From contig JBMNMK010000002.1 in assembly GCA_050953285.1 (NCBI GenBank), positions 496,001 to 560,000 on the forward strand: a stretch of DNA of 64,000 nt, in the 5' to 3' direction. How positions within the stretch are numbered: position 1 is the stretch's first letter; the number at the start of each line of letters is the position of its first letter. The translations under genes and the position numbers were made by a program. Below the pieces are notes generated by a model. The model did no database searches. It saw only the letters and a program-made list of their open reading frames with translations, and was not told the origin of the DNA. This DNA comes from Olsenella_K sp050953285 (lineage in GTDB: Bacteria > Actinomycetota > Coriobacteriia > Coriobacteriales > Atopobiaceae). Of the stretch, positions 42,312-51,684 are shown in pieces.

Positions 42312-42830
42312 ATGTCAGATCTACTCAAGCTTATGGAGGAACGTTTCTCCGTCAGAGATTTTTCCGATAAACCCATCGAGCCCGCCGCGATGGCAAAGAT
42401 CCTGCGCGCTGCTCAGGTAGCGCCCACGGCGGCCAACAAGCAGCCCGTACACGTCTATGTGCTGCAGTCGAAAGAAGCGCTCGAAAAGATACGGTCGCTC
42501 ACGCGCTGTGCCTTCAATGCACCCTGCGTGCTTATGATCACCTACAACGTGGACCAGGATTGGAAAAACCCGCTGGAAGACGGTATCCATGCGGGTCAGC
42601 AAGACGCAAGCATCGTGGCGACGCACATCATGCTTGAAGCGTGGAGCCAAAACGTGGGCTCGTGCTGGGTGAACTTCTTTGCAAATAGCCAGGTGAGGCA
42701 GGCATTTGGCCTGGATTCGTCCGAGCGCGTCGTGCTGCTCATGCCGCTTGGCTACCCATCAGATGAGGCGGCGCCCTCTGCCTCTCATGAGACCAACAAG
42801 CCCATAGAGGAGCTCGTTTCATATCTCTAG
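42312..42830 (+). CDS. Nitroreductase-family FMN-dependent oxidoreductase
   Basis: This 172-residue flavoprotein has the family N-terminus LLKLMEERFSVRDFSDKPIE with the FMN-binding R-S/F-V-R-D-F. It has VAPTAANKQPVHVYVLQS, the A-P-T/S-x-x-N-x-Q-P FMN-binding signature. The C-terminal half contains SIVATHIMLEAWSQNVGSCW and LLMPLGYPSDEAAPS, the usual G-Y-P ending. Such enzymes reduce nitro groups or quinones using NAD(P)H. It lies 35 bp after the Nudix gene and is probably its operon partner. Confidence 0.88.
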   Translation: MSDLLKLMEERFSVRDFSDKPIEPAAMAKILRAAQVAPTAANKQPVHVYVLQSKEALEKIRSLTRCAFNAPCVLMITYNVDQDWKNPLEDGIHAGQQDASIVATHIMLEAWSQNVGSCWVNFFANSQVRQAFGLDSSERVVLLMPLGYPSDEAAPSASHETNKPIEELVSYL

Positions 42831-42895
42831 GCAGACGTCCGCAAGTGCCCGTTGCCACACTTCTGTCCGCCGTCATCCATGACCCACGGAGGCCC

Positions 42896-44038
42896 ATGAA
42901 GTACCTTTCCTTTGCAACACACGCGCTGCTCTATGCGCTGATAATCGTCACTATCGGCACAAGCGGCGGCCTTACGGCGCACGTGAACATGGCTGCACTT
43001 TTTCTCATATCCTGGCTGCTCCTGTTTGCTGCCTTTTCCTGGGCGAGAAGAACCAGCGCTCTTGGCTTTAGTGCGGAGGCCACCTTTTGGGTGGCAGACG
43101 CCTGGCTCCTCTGTGCGCTGGTCGCAGTAGGTCCTGCCTCTGTGTTGAGCGCTCCGGCCAAAGCCATTGCGGCAGGGCTCTCTGGTCTGCACACCACAGC
43201 GCATACCGTCACCGCCGCAGCGCCAGTGGCGTCAGTGCTTGCGGCGGTGCTCGCTGCCCTGATAGTGGCAGGCATTGTGGCAAGCGTGATTGCTGCCACG
43301 AGGAACCCGGCGCCTGAGCCCGCGCTTGATCCAGATGAAGCAGCACTTAGACGAACTTCTCGCCTTGCACGCAGAATTACCCTGGCGCTCATCTCCATCC
43401 TCGTTGCGCTGTGCGCCAGCGTGCCTGCGTTGCGCGCGTCTACACAAAAGGCGTTTTCCCTCCTCACCTCAGGCGATATTGAAGCGGTCGCTGACATGAT
43501 TGGCTCATATGGCCACGCTGCGGCCATGGTTTCTGCGGCGCTCATGGTCCTTCAGAGCTTGGCTGCCCCCATACCCGCCTTTCTCATTACCTTTGCCAAT
43601 GCTGCGGTGTTTGGCTGGTGGCAAGGCGCGCTGCTCTCGTGGGCAAGTTCTATGGCCGGCGCGTCGCTCTGCTTTGTGATAGCCCGCATGCTGGGAAGAG
43701 ACGCCGTTGCGCACTTTGTCTCCCGTGGCGCGTTGGCGCAGGTCGACAGCTTCTTTGAGCGATACGGCAAGAACGCCATTCTCATCTGTCGCCTCCTGCC
43801 GTTTGTGTCATTTGACTATGTGAGTTACGCGGCAGGACTCACCGGCATGAGTTTTAGCGGCTTTTTCTGGGCAACAGGCATAGGCCAACTACCTGCGACG
43901 ATTATCTATTCGTATGTAGGCGGCATGCTGACCGGTGGTGCACAGCTCATGATGGTGGCGCTCATGGTCACCTTTGCGCTCTTTGCCGCTGCCTATCTCC
44001 TAAAACAGATCTACAACCGCCGACATACACAAGGATAA
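42896..44038 (+). CDS. DedA/SNARE-associated (TVP38/TMEM64-like) membrane protein
   Basis: This 380-residue integral membrane protein has an N-terminal part of four or five helices of unclear family. A C-terminal SNARE-associated (VTT) domain follows: PIPAFLITFANAAVFGWWQG, MAGASLCFVIARMLGRDAVA and AILICRLLPFVSFDYVSYAA, the last with the conserved R-x-x-P-x-x-P/F motif. Such proteins help flip or distribute lipids across the membrane. ATG 42896 follows GGAGG, though at short spacing; a GTG at 42845 is also in frame. The dehydrogenase gene follows after 12 bp. Confidence 0.8.
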   Translation: MKYLSFATHALLYALIIVTIGTSGGLTAHVNMAALFLISWLLLFAAFSWARRTSALGFSAEATFWVADAWLLCALVAVGPASVLSAPAKAIAAGLSGLHTTAHTVTAAAPVASVLAAVLAALIVAGIVASVIAATRNPAPEPALDPDEAALRRTSRLARRITLALISILVALCASVPALRASTQKAFSLLTSGDIEAVADMIGSYGHAAAMVSAALMVLQSLAAPIPAFLITFANAAVFGWWQGALLSWASSMAGASLCFVIARMLGRDAVAHFVSRGALAQVDSFFERYGKNAILICRLLPFVSFDYVSYAAGLTGMSFSGFFWATGIGQLPATIIYSYVGGMLTGGAQLMMVALMVTFALFAAAYLLKQIYNRRHTQG

Positions 44039-44050
44039 GGGCGTGGTGTC

Positions 44051-45034
44051 ATGAAGCTTTTTGCCTATTCTCTAAGGCCCTACGATGAACTGAAATATTT
44101 GAATCACATGAGCCAGGAGATGGGCTTTGAGTTTGGCTGGACCGACCAATATCCCACCGACGAGAACCTTGAGCTGGCGCGCGGCTTCGATGCGGTGAGT
44201 ATCATCACCAATCCCATGGGAAAAGAGCGGCTCTGCCGCCTGCACGACATGGGGGTGCGCTGGCTTGCTACCAGATCTATTGGCTCTGAGCATATAGATG
44301 TCACATCCGCCCACGCGCTGGGCATGCGTGTTGCGCACGCGGTCTATGACCCAGAAGGTGTTGCCAACTACAGCATTATGCTCATGATGATGGCGGCAAG
44401 AAAAATAAAGCTGATCGACCGTCTCCAGCAGGCGCAAGACTTTGACCTTGAGGGTAAGATTGGTCTCGACATCTCATCGGCTATCGTGGGCGTGGTGGGC
44501 ACGGGACGCATTGGCGCCACTGTATGCAGGCATCTCAAAGGTTTTGGATGCACCCTTCTAGCTTCAGATCCTTATCACCGAGAAGATCTTGCGCAGGTGG
44601 TTGAGTACGTGGATCTGCCTAAGCTCTTTTCACGTGCAGACATCATCACCTTGCACGCGCCCGGTACCAAAGAGAACTTCCACCTGCTTGATGAAGCTGC
44701 GTTTGCCCAGATGAAACATGGTGTGATCGTGGTCAATGCCGCGCGTGGTTCCCTCATTGACACCCAGGCACTCATCGGTGCTCTTGAGTCAGGGCAGGTG
44801 GGGGAAGCGGCGCTTGACACCATAGAGGGGGAGAGCGGGCTGTACTACCATGATCTGTCTCGCTCATGCATAGCGCACAGAGAGCGCGCCATTCTGGAGG
44901 CATTTCCCCAGGTGATACTGACTCCGCATATGGCCTTTTATACCGAAGACGATGTGCGGCAAATGGTGGAATCTTCCACGTCGGCGCTGCTGGCGTTTTC
45001 CCAAGAAAACGATGCACCAAACGAGGTTTTGTAG
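44051..45034 (+). CDS. D-2-hydroxyacid dehydrogenase (D-lactate dehydrogenase-like)
   Basis: This 327-residue NAD-dependent enzyme interconverts 2-oxoacids and D-2-hydroxyacids, most probably pyruvate and D-lactate. The substrate Arg is in LATRSIGSEHID. The NAD-binding motif is GVVGTGRIGATVCRHL near residue 147. Catalytic Arg is in VNAARGSLIDTQAL, Glu in DTIEGESGLY and His in ILTPHMAFYTEDDV. The Y-D-P-E and Y-T-E-D-D-V motifs are those of LdhA/VanH-type proteins. It lies directly upstream of the phosphoketolase gene, which fits heterolactic fermentation. Confidence 0.87.
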   Translation: MKLFAYSLRPYDELKYLNHMSQEMGFEFGWTDQYPTDENLELARGFDAVSIITNPMGKERLCRLHDMGVRWLATRSIGSEHIDVTSAHALGMRVAHAVYDPEGVANYSIMLMMMAARKIKLIDRLQQAQDFDLEGKIGLDISSAIVGVVGTGRIGATVCRHLKGFGCTLLASDPYHREDLAQVVEYVDLPKLFSRADIITLHAPGTKENFHLLDEAAFAQMKHGVIVVNAARGSLIDTQALIGALESGQVGEAALDTIEGESGLYYHDLSRSCIAHRERAILEAFPQVILTPHMAFYTEDDVRQMVESSTSALLAFSQENDAPNEVL

Positions 45035-45288
45035 CAACTGAAATATCAGTAGCTACACACGCGTGCATAGCCCATTCAAATGCCACAATACTAATCACTG
45101 TCTCTGTAAAAAAGTATTAAATACCACGCATCTGAGCCTGTTTAACGAACGTTTTGAGCGTTTCAGTTATGAACGATTGTGCAGAATCGGCAAAAATACT
45201 ACATTTTCAGAATGTTATTAATCTAAGAACGTACAATCTCGGTACAGGTTAGTTTGCACTATAGGAGAGTTACGGATAGGAGAAACAT

Positions 45289-47793
45289 ATGCCTCAGCCG
45301 ACGCTTGGCACTCCCTGGAAGAAGCTCAATACCCCAGTGAGCGAGGAGGAGATCTCCTGGCTGGACAAGTACTGGCGCTGCGCCAATTACCTGTCAGTTG
45401 GTCAGATCTATCTGCGCTCTAACCCACTTATGAGGGATGACTTCAAGAACCAGGATGGCCCCGATGGTTTCACCCGTGAAGACGTTAAGCATCGTCTGGT
45501 AGGTCACTGGGGAACTACTCCTGGTCTCAATTTCCTGTTTGCACACGTGAATCGTCTCATCCATGATCACGATCAAAACGCCATCTTCCTGATGGGTCCT
45601 GGTCACGGTGGACCTGCAGGCACCTCTCAGTCCCTGCTTGATGGTACCTACCGTGAGGTCCGTCCTGATATTACAGATGACGAGAAGGGCCTCCAGAAGT
45701 TCTTCCGCCAGTTCTCATACCCTGGTGGTATCCCCAGCCACTACGCACCAGAAACCCCTGGCTCTATCCATGAGGGTGGCGAGCTTGGCTATACGCTCTC
45801 TCACGCATACGGCGCTGTGTTGGATAACCCCAGCATGCTGGCTGTTGCTGTCGTGGGTGACGGTGAGGCAGAGACCGGTCCTCTTGCTACCTCTTGGCAG
45901 ACCAACAAGTTCATGGACCCTCTGACCGACGGCATCGTGCTGCCTATCTTGCACCTCAACGGCTACAAGATTGCCAACCCCACCATCTTGGCTCGCATCT
46001 CAGACGGTGAGCGTGACGAGTTCTTCCGCGGCATGGGATATCACCCCTACAACTTTGTTGCTGGCTTTGATGAGGAGGATCACGCCTCCATCCACCGTCG
46101 CTTTGCTGCTCTGCTTGAGGCCGTCTTCGACGAGATCTGCGCCATTAAGCAGCGTGCTGCTGCAGGAGACGCTTCTCGCCCGTATTACCCCATGATCATT
46201 TTCCGTACGCCCAAGGGCTGGACGTGCCCCAAGGAGATTGACGGCAAGAAGACCGAGGGTTCTTGGCGTGCACACCAGGTGCCGCTGGCATCTGCTCGCG
46301 ATACTGAGGCTCACTTCAACATCCTCAAGGGCTGGCTTGAGTCCTACAATCCCCAGACGCTCTTTGATGAGTCTGGCGCCATCCGCAAAGAGGTTACGGA
46401 GTTCATGCCTGAAGGGGATCTGCGCCTGGGTGCTAACCCCAACGCAAACGGCGGCGCAATCCGTCAGGGTCTCAAGCTTCCGCGTGCGGAGGACTACGCC
46501 ATTGACGTGGAGAAAGACGGCCATGGCTGCGGCGCTACGGAGGCCACGCGCGTGTTGGGCGAGTACACCGGTGAGCTCATCAACTCCAACCGTGACCGCT
46601 TCCGTATCTTTGGACCTGACGAGACGGCCTCTAACCGTCTGCAGCCCAGCTTCCAGGTGACGGACAAGCAGTGGTTCAATGGTGATCTCAACGACGATCC
46701 CGCCAACGATGAGCATATCTCGCCTGTCGGTAACGTTATTGAGCAGCTCTCCGAGCACCAGTGTGAGGGCCTGCTTGAGGGCTATCTTCTGACCGGCCGC
46801 CATGGTCTGTGGTCAAGCTATGAGTCCTTTGTTCACATAGTTGACTCCATGGTGAACCAGCACGCCAAGTGGCTTGAGGCAACCGTTCGCCACATTCCTT
46901 GGAGAAAGCCCATTTCTGGTCTCAACATGCTGCTTTCTAGCCACGTGTGGCGCCAGGATCACAACGGTTTCTCTCACCAGGACCCCGGCTTTGTGGATGT
47001 TCTTCTCAATAAGAACTTCAATAATGACCATGTGATCAACATTTACTATCCTGCTGACGCCAACCTGCTCCTTGCTGTTGCAGAGCGCGCATACACCTCA
47101 ACCAACTGCATCAACGCGGTGTTTGCGGGCAAGCAGCCTGCACCTACGTGGGTCACGCTGGATGAGGCGCGCCAAGAGCTCAAGGAAGGCGCAGCAGAGT
47201 GGAAGTGGGCCTCAACCGCAACCTCTGACGACGATTGCGATATCGTCCTTGGTTGCTGCGGTGATGTCCCTACGCAGGAGACCATGGCAGCCGTTGAGCT
47301 CCTTGACAAGCTGGGCGTTAAGGTGCGTGTGGTGAACGTGGTTGATCTCTTAAGCCTGCAGAATGCCTCGGAGAATGATCACGCTATGTCAGACGAGCGC
47401 TTCACTGAGCTCTTTAGTGCTGATAAGCCTGTGCTCTTTGCATTCCACGCCTATCCTGGAACCATCCGTCGCCTGATTTGGGATCGCCCCAACCACGACA
47501 ACTTCCACGTCCATGGCTACATGGAGCAGGGCTCTACCACCACGCCGTATGACATGCTGCGCCTCAATAACATGGATCGTTGGGCTCTGGCTGCAGATGC
47601 ACTCTCCATCCTGGATAAGGATCGTTGGGCAGACCAGATTGCTGCATGGAACAAGTTCCGTGAGGATGCCTTTACCTTCGCGGTGGAGAAGGGCTATGAC
47701 CACCCCGACTTCACCGACTGGGCATGGCATGGTGCCAAGGATCGCGGTGCTGTCATCAGTGCAACCAAGGCAACTGGTGGCGACAACGAGTAG
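45289..47793 (+). CDS. xfp: Phosphoketolase (xylulose-5-phosphate/fructose-6-phosphate)
   Basis: This 834-residue thiamine-diphosphate enzyme splits xylulose 5-phosphate, and often fructose 6-phosphate, into acetyl phosphate and an aldose phosphate. The N-terminus (WRCANYLSVGQIYLRSNPLM) and the TPP-binding region (VVGDGEAETGPLATSWQTNK, then LHLNGYKIANPT) are characteristic. GPGHGGPAGTSQSLLDG and HAYPGTIRRLIWDRP are further family signatures. ATAGGAGAAAC precedes the ATG. A 254-bp leader separates it from the dehydrogenase gene, so it has its own promoter. With fruK/fruA and the D-2-hydroxyacid dehydrogenase it supports mixed lactate/acetate fermentation. Confidence 0.96.
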   Translation: MPQPTLGTPWKKLNTPVSEEEISWLDKYWRCANYLSVGQIYLRSNPLMRDDFKNQDGPDGFTREDVKHRLVGHWGTTPGLNFLFAHVNRLIHDHDQNAIFLMGPGHGGPAGTSQSLLDGTYREVRPDITDDEKGLQKFFRQFSYPGGIPSHYAPETPGSIHEGGELGYTLSHAYGAVLDNPSMLAVAVVGDGEAETGPLATSWQTNKFMDPLTDGIVLPILHLNGYKIANPTILARISDGERDEFFRGMGYHPYNFVAGFDEEDHASIHRRFAALLEAVFDEICAIKQRAAAGDASRPYYPMIIFRTPKGWTCPKEIDGKKTEGSWRAHQVPLASARDTEAHFNILKGWLESYNPQTLFDESGAIRKEVTEFMPEGDLRLGANPNANGGAIRQGLKLPRAEDYAIDVEKDGHGCGATEATRVLGEYTGELINSNRDRFRIFGPDETASNRLQPSFQVTDKQWFNGDLNDDPANDEHISPVGNVIEQLSEHQCEGLLEGYLLTGRHGLWSSYESFVHIVDSMVNQHAKWLEATVRHIPWRKPISGLNMLLSSHVWRQDHNGFSHQDPGFVDVLLNKNFNNDHVINIYYPADANLLLAVAERAYTSTNCINAVFAGKQPAPTWVTLDEARQELKEGAAEWKWASTATSDDDCDIVLGCCGDVPTQETMAAVELLDKLGVKVRVVNVVDLLSLQNASENDHAMSDERFTELFSADKPVLFAFHAYPGTIRRLIWDRPNHDNFHVHGYMEQGSTTTPYDMLRLNNMDRWALAADALSILDKDRWADQIAAWNKFREDAFTFAVEKGYDHPDFTDWAWHGAKDRGAVISATKATGGDNE

Positions 47794-47852
47794 CACCTAT
47801 AGCACCACACGCTACCATGCCTGGTAGCTGCACCAACATGCACGTATAATAG

Positions 47853-47888
47853 GTACCTCCTGCCTTCTTAATAGAAGACAGGAGGTAC
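47853..47888 (+). terminator. Long hairpin between xfp and the DUF1304 gene
   Basis: GTACCTCCTGCCTTCT pairs with AGAAGACAGGAGGTAC (16 bp, one mismatch) around a TAAT loop. Only GTTTG follows, so termination may be partial. It ends 18 bp before the DUF1304 start and could also hide that gene's leader. Confidence 0.65.
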
Positions 47889-47906
47889 GTTTGTGAAGGA
47901 GAACAT

Positions 47907-48263
47907 ATGGCCGATATCACCAAGTGGTTGGCAACGCTCGTAGCAGCGGAGTTTGCCTACATCTTCATCCTTGAGACACTCATGACCACCTCAGAGACCT
48001 GTGCGCACGCACTGGGGATGGATCCTCACGTGCTCAAAGATCCCAACATGCAGATCTCTATGAAAAACCAAGGCGTCTACAACTTAGGCATAGCAGGGCT
48101 CTTGTTGGTCTGCGCCTGGTTGGTTGGCTCTAAGATCATGCTGACAGCAATCCTTATCTACATTGTGGCTGTTGCCGCGTATGGCAGCATGACCGTAAAC
48201 AAGAGCATTCTGGTAAAGCAGGGCGGCTTTGCTATTGTTACCCTCTTGTCCATGCTGGTCTAG
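47907..48263 (+). CDS. DUF1304-family small membrane protein
   Basis: This 118-residue protein has four hydrophobic helices: LATLVAAEFAYIFILETLMT, NLGIAGLLLVCAWLVGSKIM, LTAILIYIVAVAAYGSMTVN and a C-terminal GGFAIVTLLSMLV. The family pattern N-Q-G-x-Y-N-x-G/L-A-G and a conserved E-x-x-L/W-T mark DUF1304. Function is unknown. GAAGGAG precedes the ATG. It follows xfp on the same strand after a strong hairpin. Confidence 0.8.
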   Translation: MADITKWLATLVAAEFAYIFILETLMTTSETCAHALGMDPHVLKDPNMQISMKNQGVYNLGIAGLLLVCAWLVGSKIMLTAILIYIVAVAAYGSMTVNKSILVKQGGFAIVTLLSMLV

Positions 48264-48334
48264 GTTGTATGCGCTGGTGAGCCTGTGCGCTGGTGGTCAG
48301 ATCCACGGACGACATCAAGGACGACATCCTAAGA

Positions 48335-49489
48335 TTACATCCGCTTGGACTGATCCAGCAGCGCCTGTTTGAGGTCAGACTCAATAGCAGCAATGCGTGT
48401 CTGTGCCTCCAGACGTTTCTTGCGCCCTTCCTCCTGCGCGTCAATGGTGTCTCGAATGGTGTTGATGAGCTCGGTATTGACCTGCTCCAAGGTCTCAATA
48501 TCCACCACGCCACGCTGGTTGGCCTTGGCGGTATCAACCGCGCCTTGGTGGAGCGCCTTTGCGTTTTCAACCATCAGGCGATTGGTCACATCATCGACGC
48601 CTTTTTGCAGATCAAGAGCACTGCGCTGATGCTCAAGACCAAGGGCTATGACCATCTGGCTTTTCCAGAGTGGAACCGTCACGTTTACGGTGGTGGCAAT
48701 TTTATCGCTGATGACCTGGTCAGCAGCCTGTAAGATCTTGATCTGCGGGCAGTTTTGCAGCGCCACTACGCACACGCGGTCAAGGTCATCCAGGTGCTTC
48801 TCAAAGCGGTCGAGCTTGTTCTTGAAGTCCTTGAGCACCTGGCTGGCCATGGGGTCAGACGACGCCTCAGCCTCTGCCTCAAGGGCGGGAAGCTCCTCTC
48901 TACGGAAACGATCTAGAGCTTGGGTACCTGCAAGAACGTACATCCTGAGTTCGCGATACTGCTGCACGTTATTCTCGTAAAGGTTGTCATAGGTGGCAAT
49001 GTCGTTGATCATCTGCGTGCGGTTGAGCTCAAGCTTGTGCGTGATCTCGTCAATCTGCGGAGAGACCTTCTGGTACTCCAGGCGAACCTGATCAGCCTTC
49101 ATTACGATATCGCCCAAAATGGGGACTTTTCTGACGCCAGATAGTGAATTCTTGTCCACCGTAGCAAGGAGGCTTCGCAAGAGCTCGCCGGCCTCGCCTG
49201 TATCCTTGCTGTTGACCTTCTCCAGCACGGTATCAGAGATCTCTGCCATCGCGCGCTGAACGTTGGTCCCATACGTCTGCTCCAGCGCGGGCTCCGTGAA
49301 GTCAATCTTCTGCGCAAGCTCTTCTACCTGGCGCTTTTCTTCGGCAGTCAGCTCACTGTCACGCACCTTGGGCGCCACCAAATCTGTCGGCGCCTCATCA
49401 GAGGCTGCATGCGCGGGCGCCTGCTTGCTTGCCCCCATAAGCGCATCGAGCGAAACCTTGCGGGACAAATTCTTCTGAGCGTCGGTCAT
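48335..49489 (-). CDS. telA: TelA-family toxic-anion-resistance protein
   Basis: This 384-residue cytoplasmic protein is mostly alpha-helical and highly charged. It matches the TelA family: VPILGDIVMKADQVRLEYQK near residue 125, ELRMYVLAGTQALDRFRREE, LKDFKNKLDRFEKHLDDLDR and NVTVPLWKSQMVIALGLEHQ. Family members are linked to tellurite and cell-envelope stress resistance, often next to ter/ceg genes; here no such neighbours are visible. The start ATG has AAGGAGGA upstream. It is a single-gene unit between DUF1304 and the ArsC-like gene. Confidence 0.88.
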   Translation of the reverse strand: MTDAQKNLSRKVSLDALMGASKQAPAHAASDEAPTDLVAPKVRDSELTAEEKRQVEELAQKIDFTEPALEQTYGTNVQRAMAEISDTVLEKVNSKDTGEAGELLRSLLATVDKNSLSGVRKVPILGDIVMKADQVRLEYQKVSPQIDEITHKLELNRTQMINDIATYDNLYENNVQQYRELRMYVLAGTQALDRFRREELPALEAEAEASSDPMASQVLKDFKNKLDRFEKHLDDLDRVCVVALQNCPQIKILQAADQVISDKIATTVNVTVPLWKSQMVIALGLEHQRSALDLQKGVDDVTNRLMVENAKALHQGAVDTAKANQRGVVDIETLEQVNTELINTIRDTIDAQEEGRKKRLEAQTRIAAIESDLKQALLDQSKRM

Positions 49490-49569
49490 AGTTCCTCCTT
49501 GAAGTTATAGAGCACCCGGGCCTTAAAAATTCTTGCGCTGGTGGGCCAGAAGAACGTGCAGCCCCAGCG

Positions 49570-49935
49570 CTATACGCCCAAGGCTTCCGCCCACTCAGTT
49601 TCCTTGAAGCCGGGCGTGAGCGGCGTGCCGTCTACCAACAGAATGGGGCGTTTGACCAGCATGCCGTTGGTTGCAAGCAGCTGATAGCCCTCTTCATCAC
49701 TCATGCCTGCGTTGAGCTTGTCCTTGAGGCCCATCTCACGGTAGAGCGTACCTGAAGTGTTGAAGAAGCGCCGCAGGGGCAGCCCCGATGCCTTGTGCCA
49801 GGCAGAAAGCTCAGCAGATGTAGGGTTTTGCTCGACAATATGCCTATCGGTGAAGTCTATACCGTGCTCTTCCAGCCACTTTTTTGCCCTCTTGCAGGTG
49901 GTGCAGCGCGGATACTCAATAAATACAACGTTCAT
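49570..49935 (-). CDS. ArsC/Spx-family thioredoxin-fold protein
   Basis: This 121-residue protein begins VFIEYPRCTTCKRAKKWLEE, with the CxxC of the ArsC/Spx family at about residues 11-14. It continues HGIDFTDRHIVEQNPTSAEL, SGLPLRRFFNTSGTLYREMG and LVKRPILLVDGTPLTPGFKE. The R-P-I-L pattern and the length fit the YffB/Spx-like branch rather than a confirmed arsenate reductase. ATG 49935 follows GAGAGGA; an upstream ATG at 49986 is less likely. It stands alone, 119 bp from the divergent phosphatase gene. Function remains open: thiol-redox enzyme or Spx-like regulator. Confidence 0.82.
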   Translation of the reverse strand: MNVVFIEYPRCTTCKRAKKWLEEHGIDFTDRHIVEQNPTSAELSAWHKASGLPLRRFFNTSGTLYREMGLKDKLNAGMSDEEGYQLLATNGMLVKRPILLVDGTPLTPGFKETEWAEALGV

Positions 49936-50054
49936 GATGCTTTTCCTCTCTAAGGAATCATCCGTTTGACTCTTGCTATCATGCATAGGACTTCCTCTAT
50001 CATAACCACCTCACGATACGTGAGCGCCATAACATACCCGCAAGCGGAGGCACA

Positions 50055-50738
50055 ATGAAGCGCGTCACCTTCTACTATGTGCGTCATGGAAAGACGCAAT
50101 TCAACCGTGATCAGATCATTCAGGGCGGCGGCGTGGATTCGCCGCTGATACCAGAGACGTTTGCTACCATTCAAGCATCTGCCGCGGCACTCTCACACAT
50201 CGCCTTTGCCGCCTGCTATGCATCACCGCAAGGTCGCGCCCAGCAGACGGCGCATGCGCTCTTAGACGGCATGGAGCAGGCAGCGCTGGGTGTCGATACC
50301 ATGACTGAGCTGCAAGAAGTCAATTTTGGCGCGCTCGACGGAAAACCGTACGCGGGCCACAGAATCACCTTTGCATCCTGCTTTGTGCGCCAGAATTTTT
50401 CCTCACAAGGCGGCGAGTGTGGGGCGGATGTGCGCGCGCGTGGACACGCGGCGTTTGACAAGATGTTTGCTGCGGCGCACGACGGGGACAACGTGCTGGT
50501 AGTGGCCCATGGCGCGCTTCTGCGCTATCTCCTTCTGGAGTTTTGGACCTCCCGAGGTATCGCGGCCAGAAAGATCAAAAGTTTTACGTTACATACCCCC
50601 AACGCAGGCATTGCGACCATAGAAGGTGTGGCGGGCACACGCGCTGACGCCGGGCGAGAAGATCGTGGTGCTGCCACCTTCACGCTTACTGCGCTGCCCC
50701 AGACGGCGGCGGACTTTGTCCGCGCGCGGCGCGCGTAG
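50055..50738 (+). CDS. Histidine phosphatase-family protein
   Basis: This 227-residue phosphoglycerate-mutase-like phosphatase has the RHG catalytic motif FYYVRHGKTQFNRD near residues 7-20. It has the second Arg in CYASPQGRAQQTAHAL, Glu in TELQEVNFGALDG and the second His in VLVVAHGALLRYLL. Substrates in this family range from sugar phosphates to nucleotide intermediates and cannot be told from sequence. A longer Ala/Asp-rich tail follows. It is divergent from the ArsC-like gene. Confidence 0.87.
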   Translation: MKRVTFYYVRHGKTQFNRDQIIQGGGVDSPLIPETFATIQASAAALSHIAFAACYASPQGRAQQTAHALLDGMEQAALGVDTMTELQEVNFGALDGKPYAGHRITFASCFVRQNFSSQGGECGADVRARGHAAFDKMFAAAHDGDNVLVVAHGALLRYLLLEFWTSRGIAARKIKSFTLHTPNAGIATIEGVAGTRADAGREDRGAATFTLTALPQTAADFVRARRA

Positions 50739-50782
50739 CTACCAGCACGGCGCGCGGTGCCAGCTCCGCGCCAGCGCTTGGG

Positions 50783-51682
50783 CTAGAGATCCTTCTCGCC
50801 CAGCCAGGCGCTTAAAATGTTCAGGTAGCGAGGGGTATCGTCCGCAAAGCACATGTGCCTACATCCGCTCATGAGCTCCCAGCGTGCGCGAGGGATACCA
50901 TCAAAGAGCTGCTTGGCTATGATTGGAGACGAGAGATCTTCGGTGCCAGAAATGATGAGCGCGGGGCAGATAACATCGCTCAGCTGCTGAGATACGTTGT
51001 AGGTGCTTAAGGTGCCTGTGGGGGTGAATTCATTTGGTCCCCACGCCACCTGGTAGGATATATCCCCCTTGCGCCGCGCGCGTCGCAATGGTTCGGGGTC
51101 GTCTGCGCGCACAGGGCCTGCGCAAAAGAGCTCCATGTAGTGTTTGAGCGCTTCTGTGTAGGCTGAAGAGTCATAGCTGCCCGTTTCTTCTGCCTGTGTG
51201 AGCGCGGCGACGTCTGTTGGCGTCAGATACTTAAATCTTCTATGCCCCTCTTTGCCCCAGAGCTGGGCATCTGCCAAAGTGCTTGAGAGAACGACGGAGC
51301 GGACGGCCGAGGGCTTATCACCTATGAGGTAGAGCAGGGCCAGCATGCCGCCCCACGACTGGCCCAGCAGGTGAAAATCCGTGAGATCCAAGGTGTCGAT
51401 AAGGCATCTGAGCTCGCCTAACCAGGTCTCTTTGCACCAGAGCTCGGGATGCGCGGCCATGGCATCATCCCAGGAGTTGCCACATCCCAGCTGGTCGTAG
51501 GAGATGATGGTTATACCGTCGCGGTCTGCGAGAGGATCAAGCAGCTCTAGGTTGGTATGCGTGGAGCCAGGGCCGCCGTGGAGCAACAGCAGCGGCCGCG
51601 CCTGGGTGGGCGCGTCAGGCTGAACAATTCTCACGTAGGTTTCAAAGCCCAGGTAGGGGATCATCTTTTCAGTGACGCGCAT
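50783..51682 (-). CDS. pip: Proline iminopeptidase-like alpha/beta hydrolase (peptidase S33)
   Basis: This 299-residue hydrolase removes N-terminal proline residues from peptides by family. The oxyanion motif LLLLHGGPGSTHTN lies near residue 33. The nucleophile elbow is HLLGQSWGGMLALL near residue 105. Asp is in IISGTEDLSSPI near residue 245 and His in LMSGCRHMCFADDTP near residue 275. The H-G-G-P-G motif and G-Q-S-W-G are S33 signatures. Its ATG lies 3 bp after the thrH stop, so it is the last gene of the thrC-thrB-thrH-pip unit. Confidence 0.85.
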   Translation of the reverse strand: MRVTEKMIPYLGFETYVRIVQPDAPTQARPLLLLHGGPGSTHTNLELLDPLADRDGITIISYDQLGCGNSWDDAMAAHPELWCKETWLGELRCLIDTLDLTDFHLLGQSWGGMLALLYLIGDKPSAVRSVVLSSTLADAQLWGKEGHRRFKYLTPTDVAALTQAEETGSYDSSAYTEALKHYMELFCAGPVRADDPEPLRRARRKGDISYQVAWGPNEFTPTGTLSTYNVSQQLSDVICPALIISGTEDLSSPIIAKQLFDGIPRARWELMSGCRHMCFADDTPRYLNILSAWLGEKDL

Positions 51683-51684
51683 GG

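Noticed and set aside
49570..49935. Arsenate reductase
   Set aside because: The CxxC and Spx/YffB-like pattern do not prove arsenate reduction and no ars genes are near.
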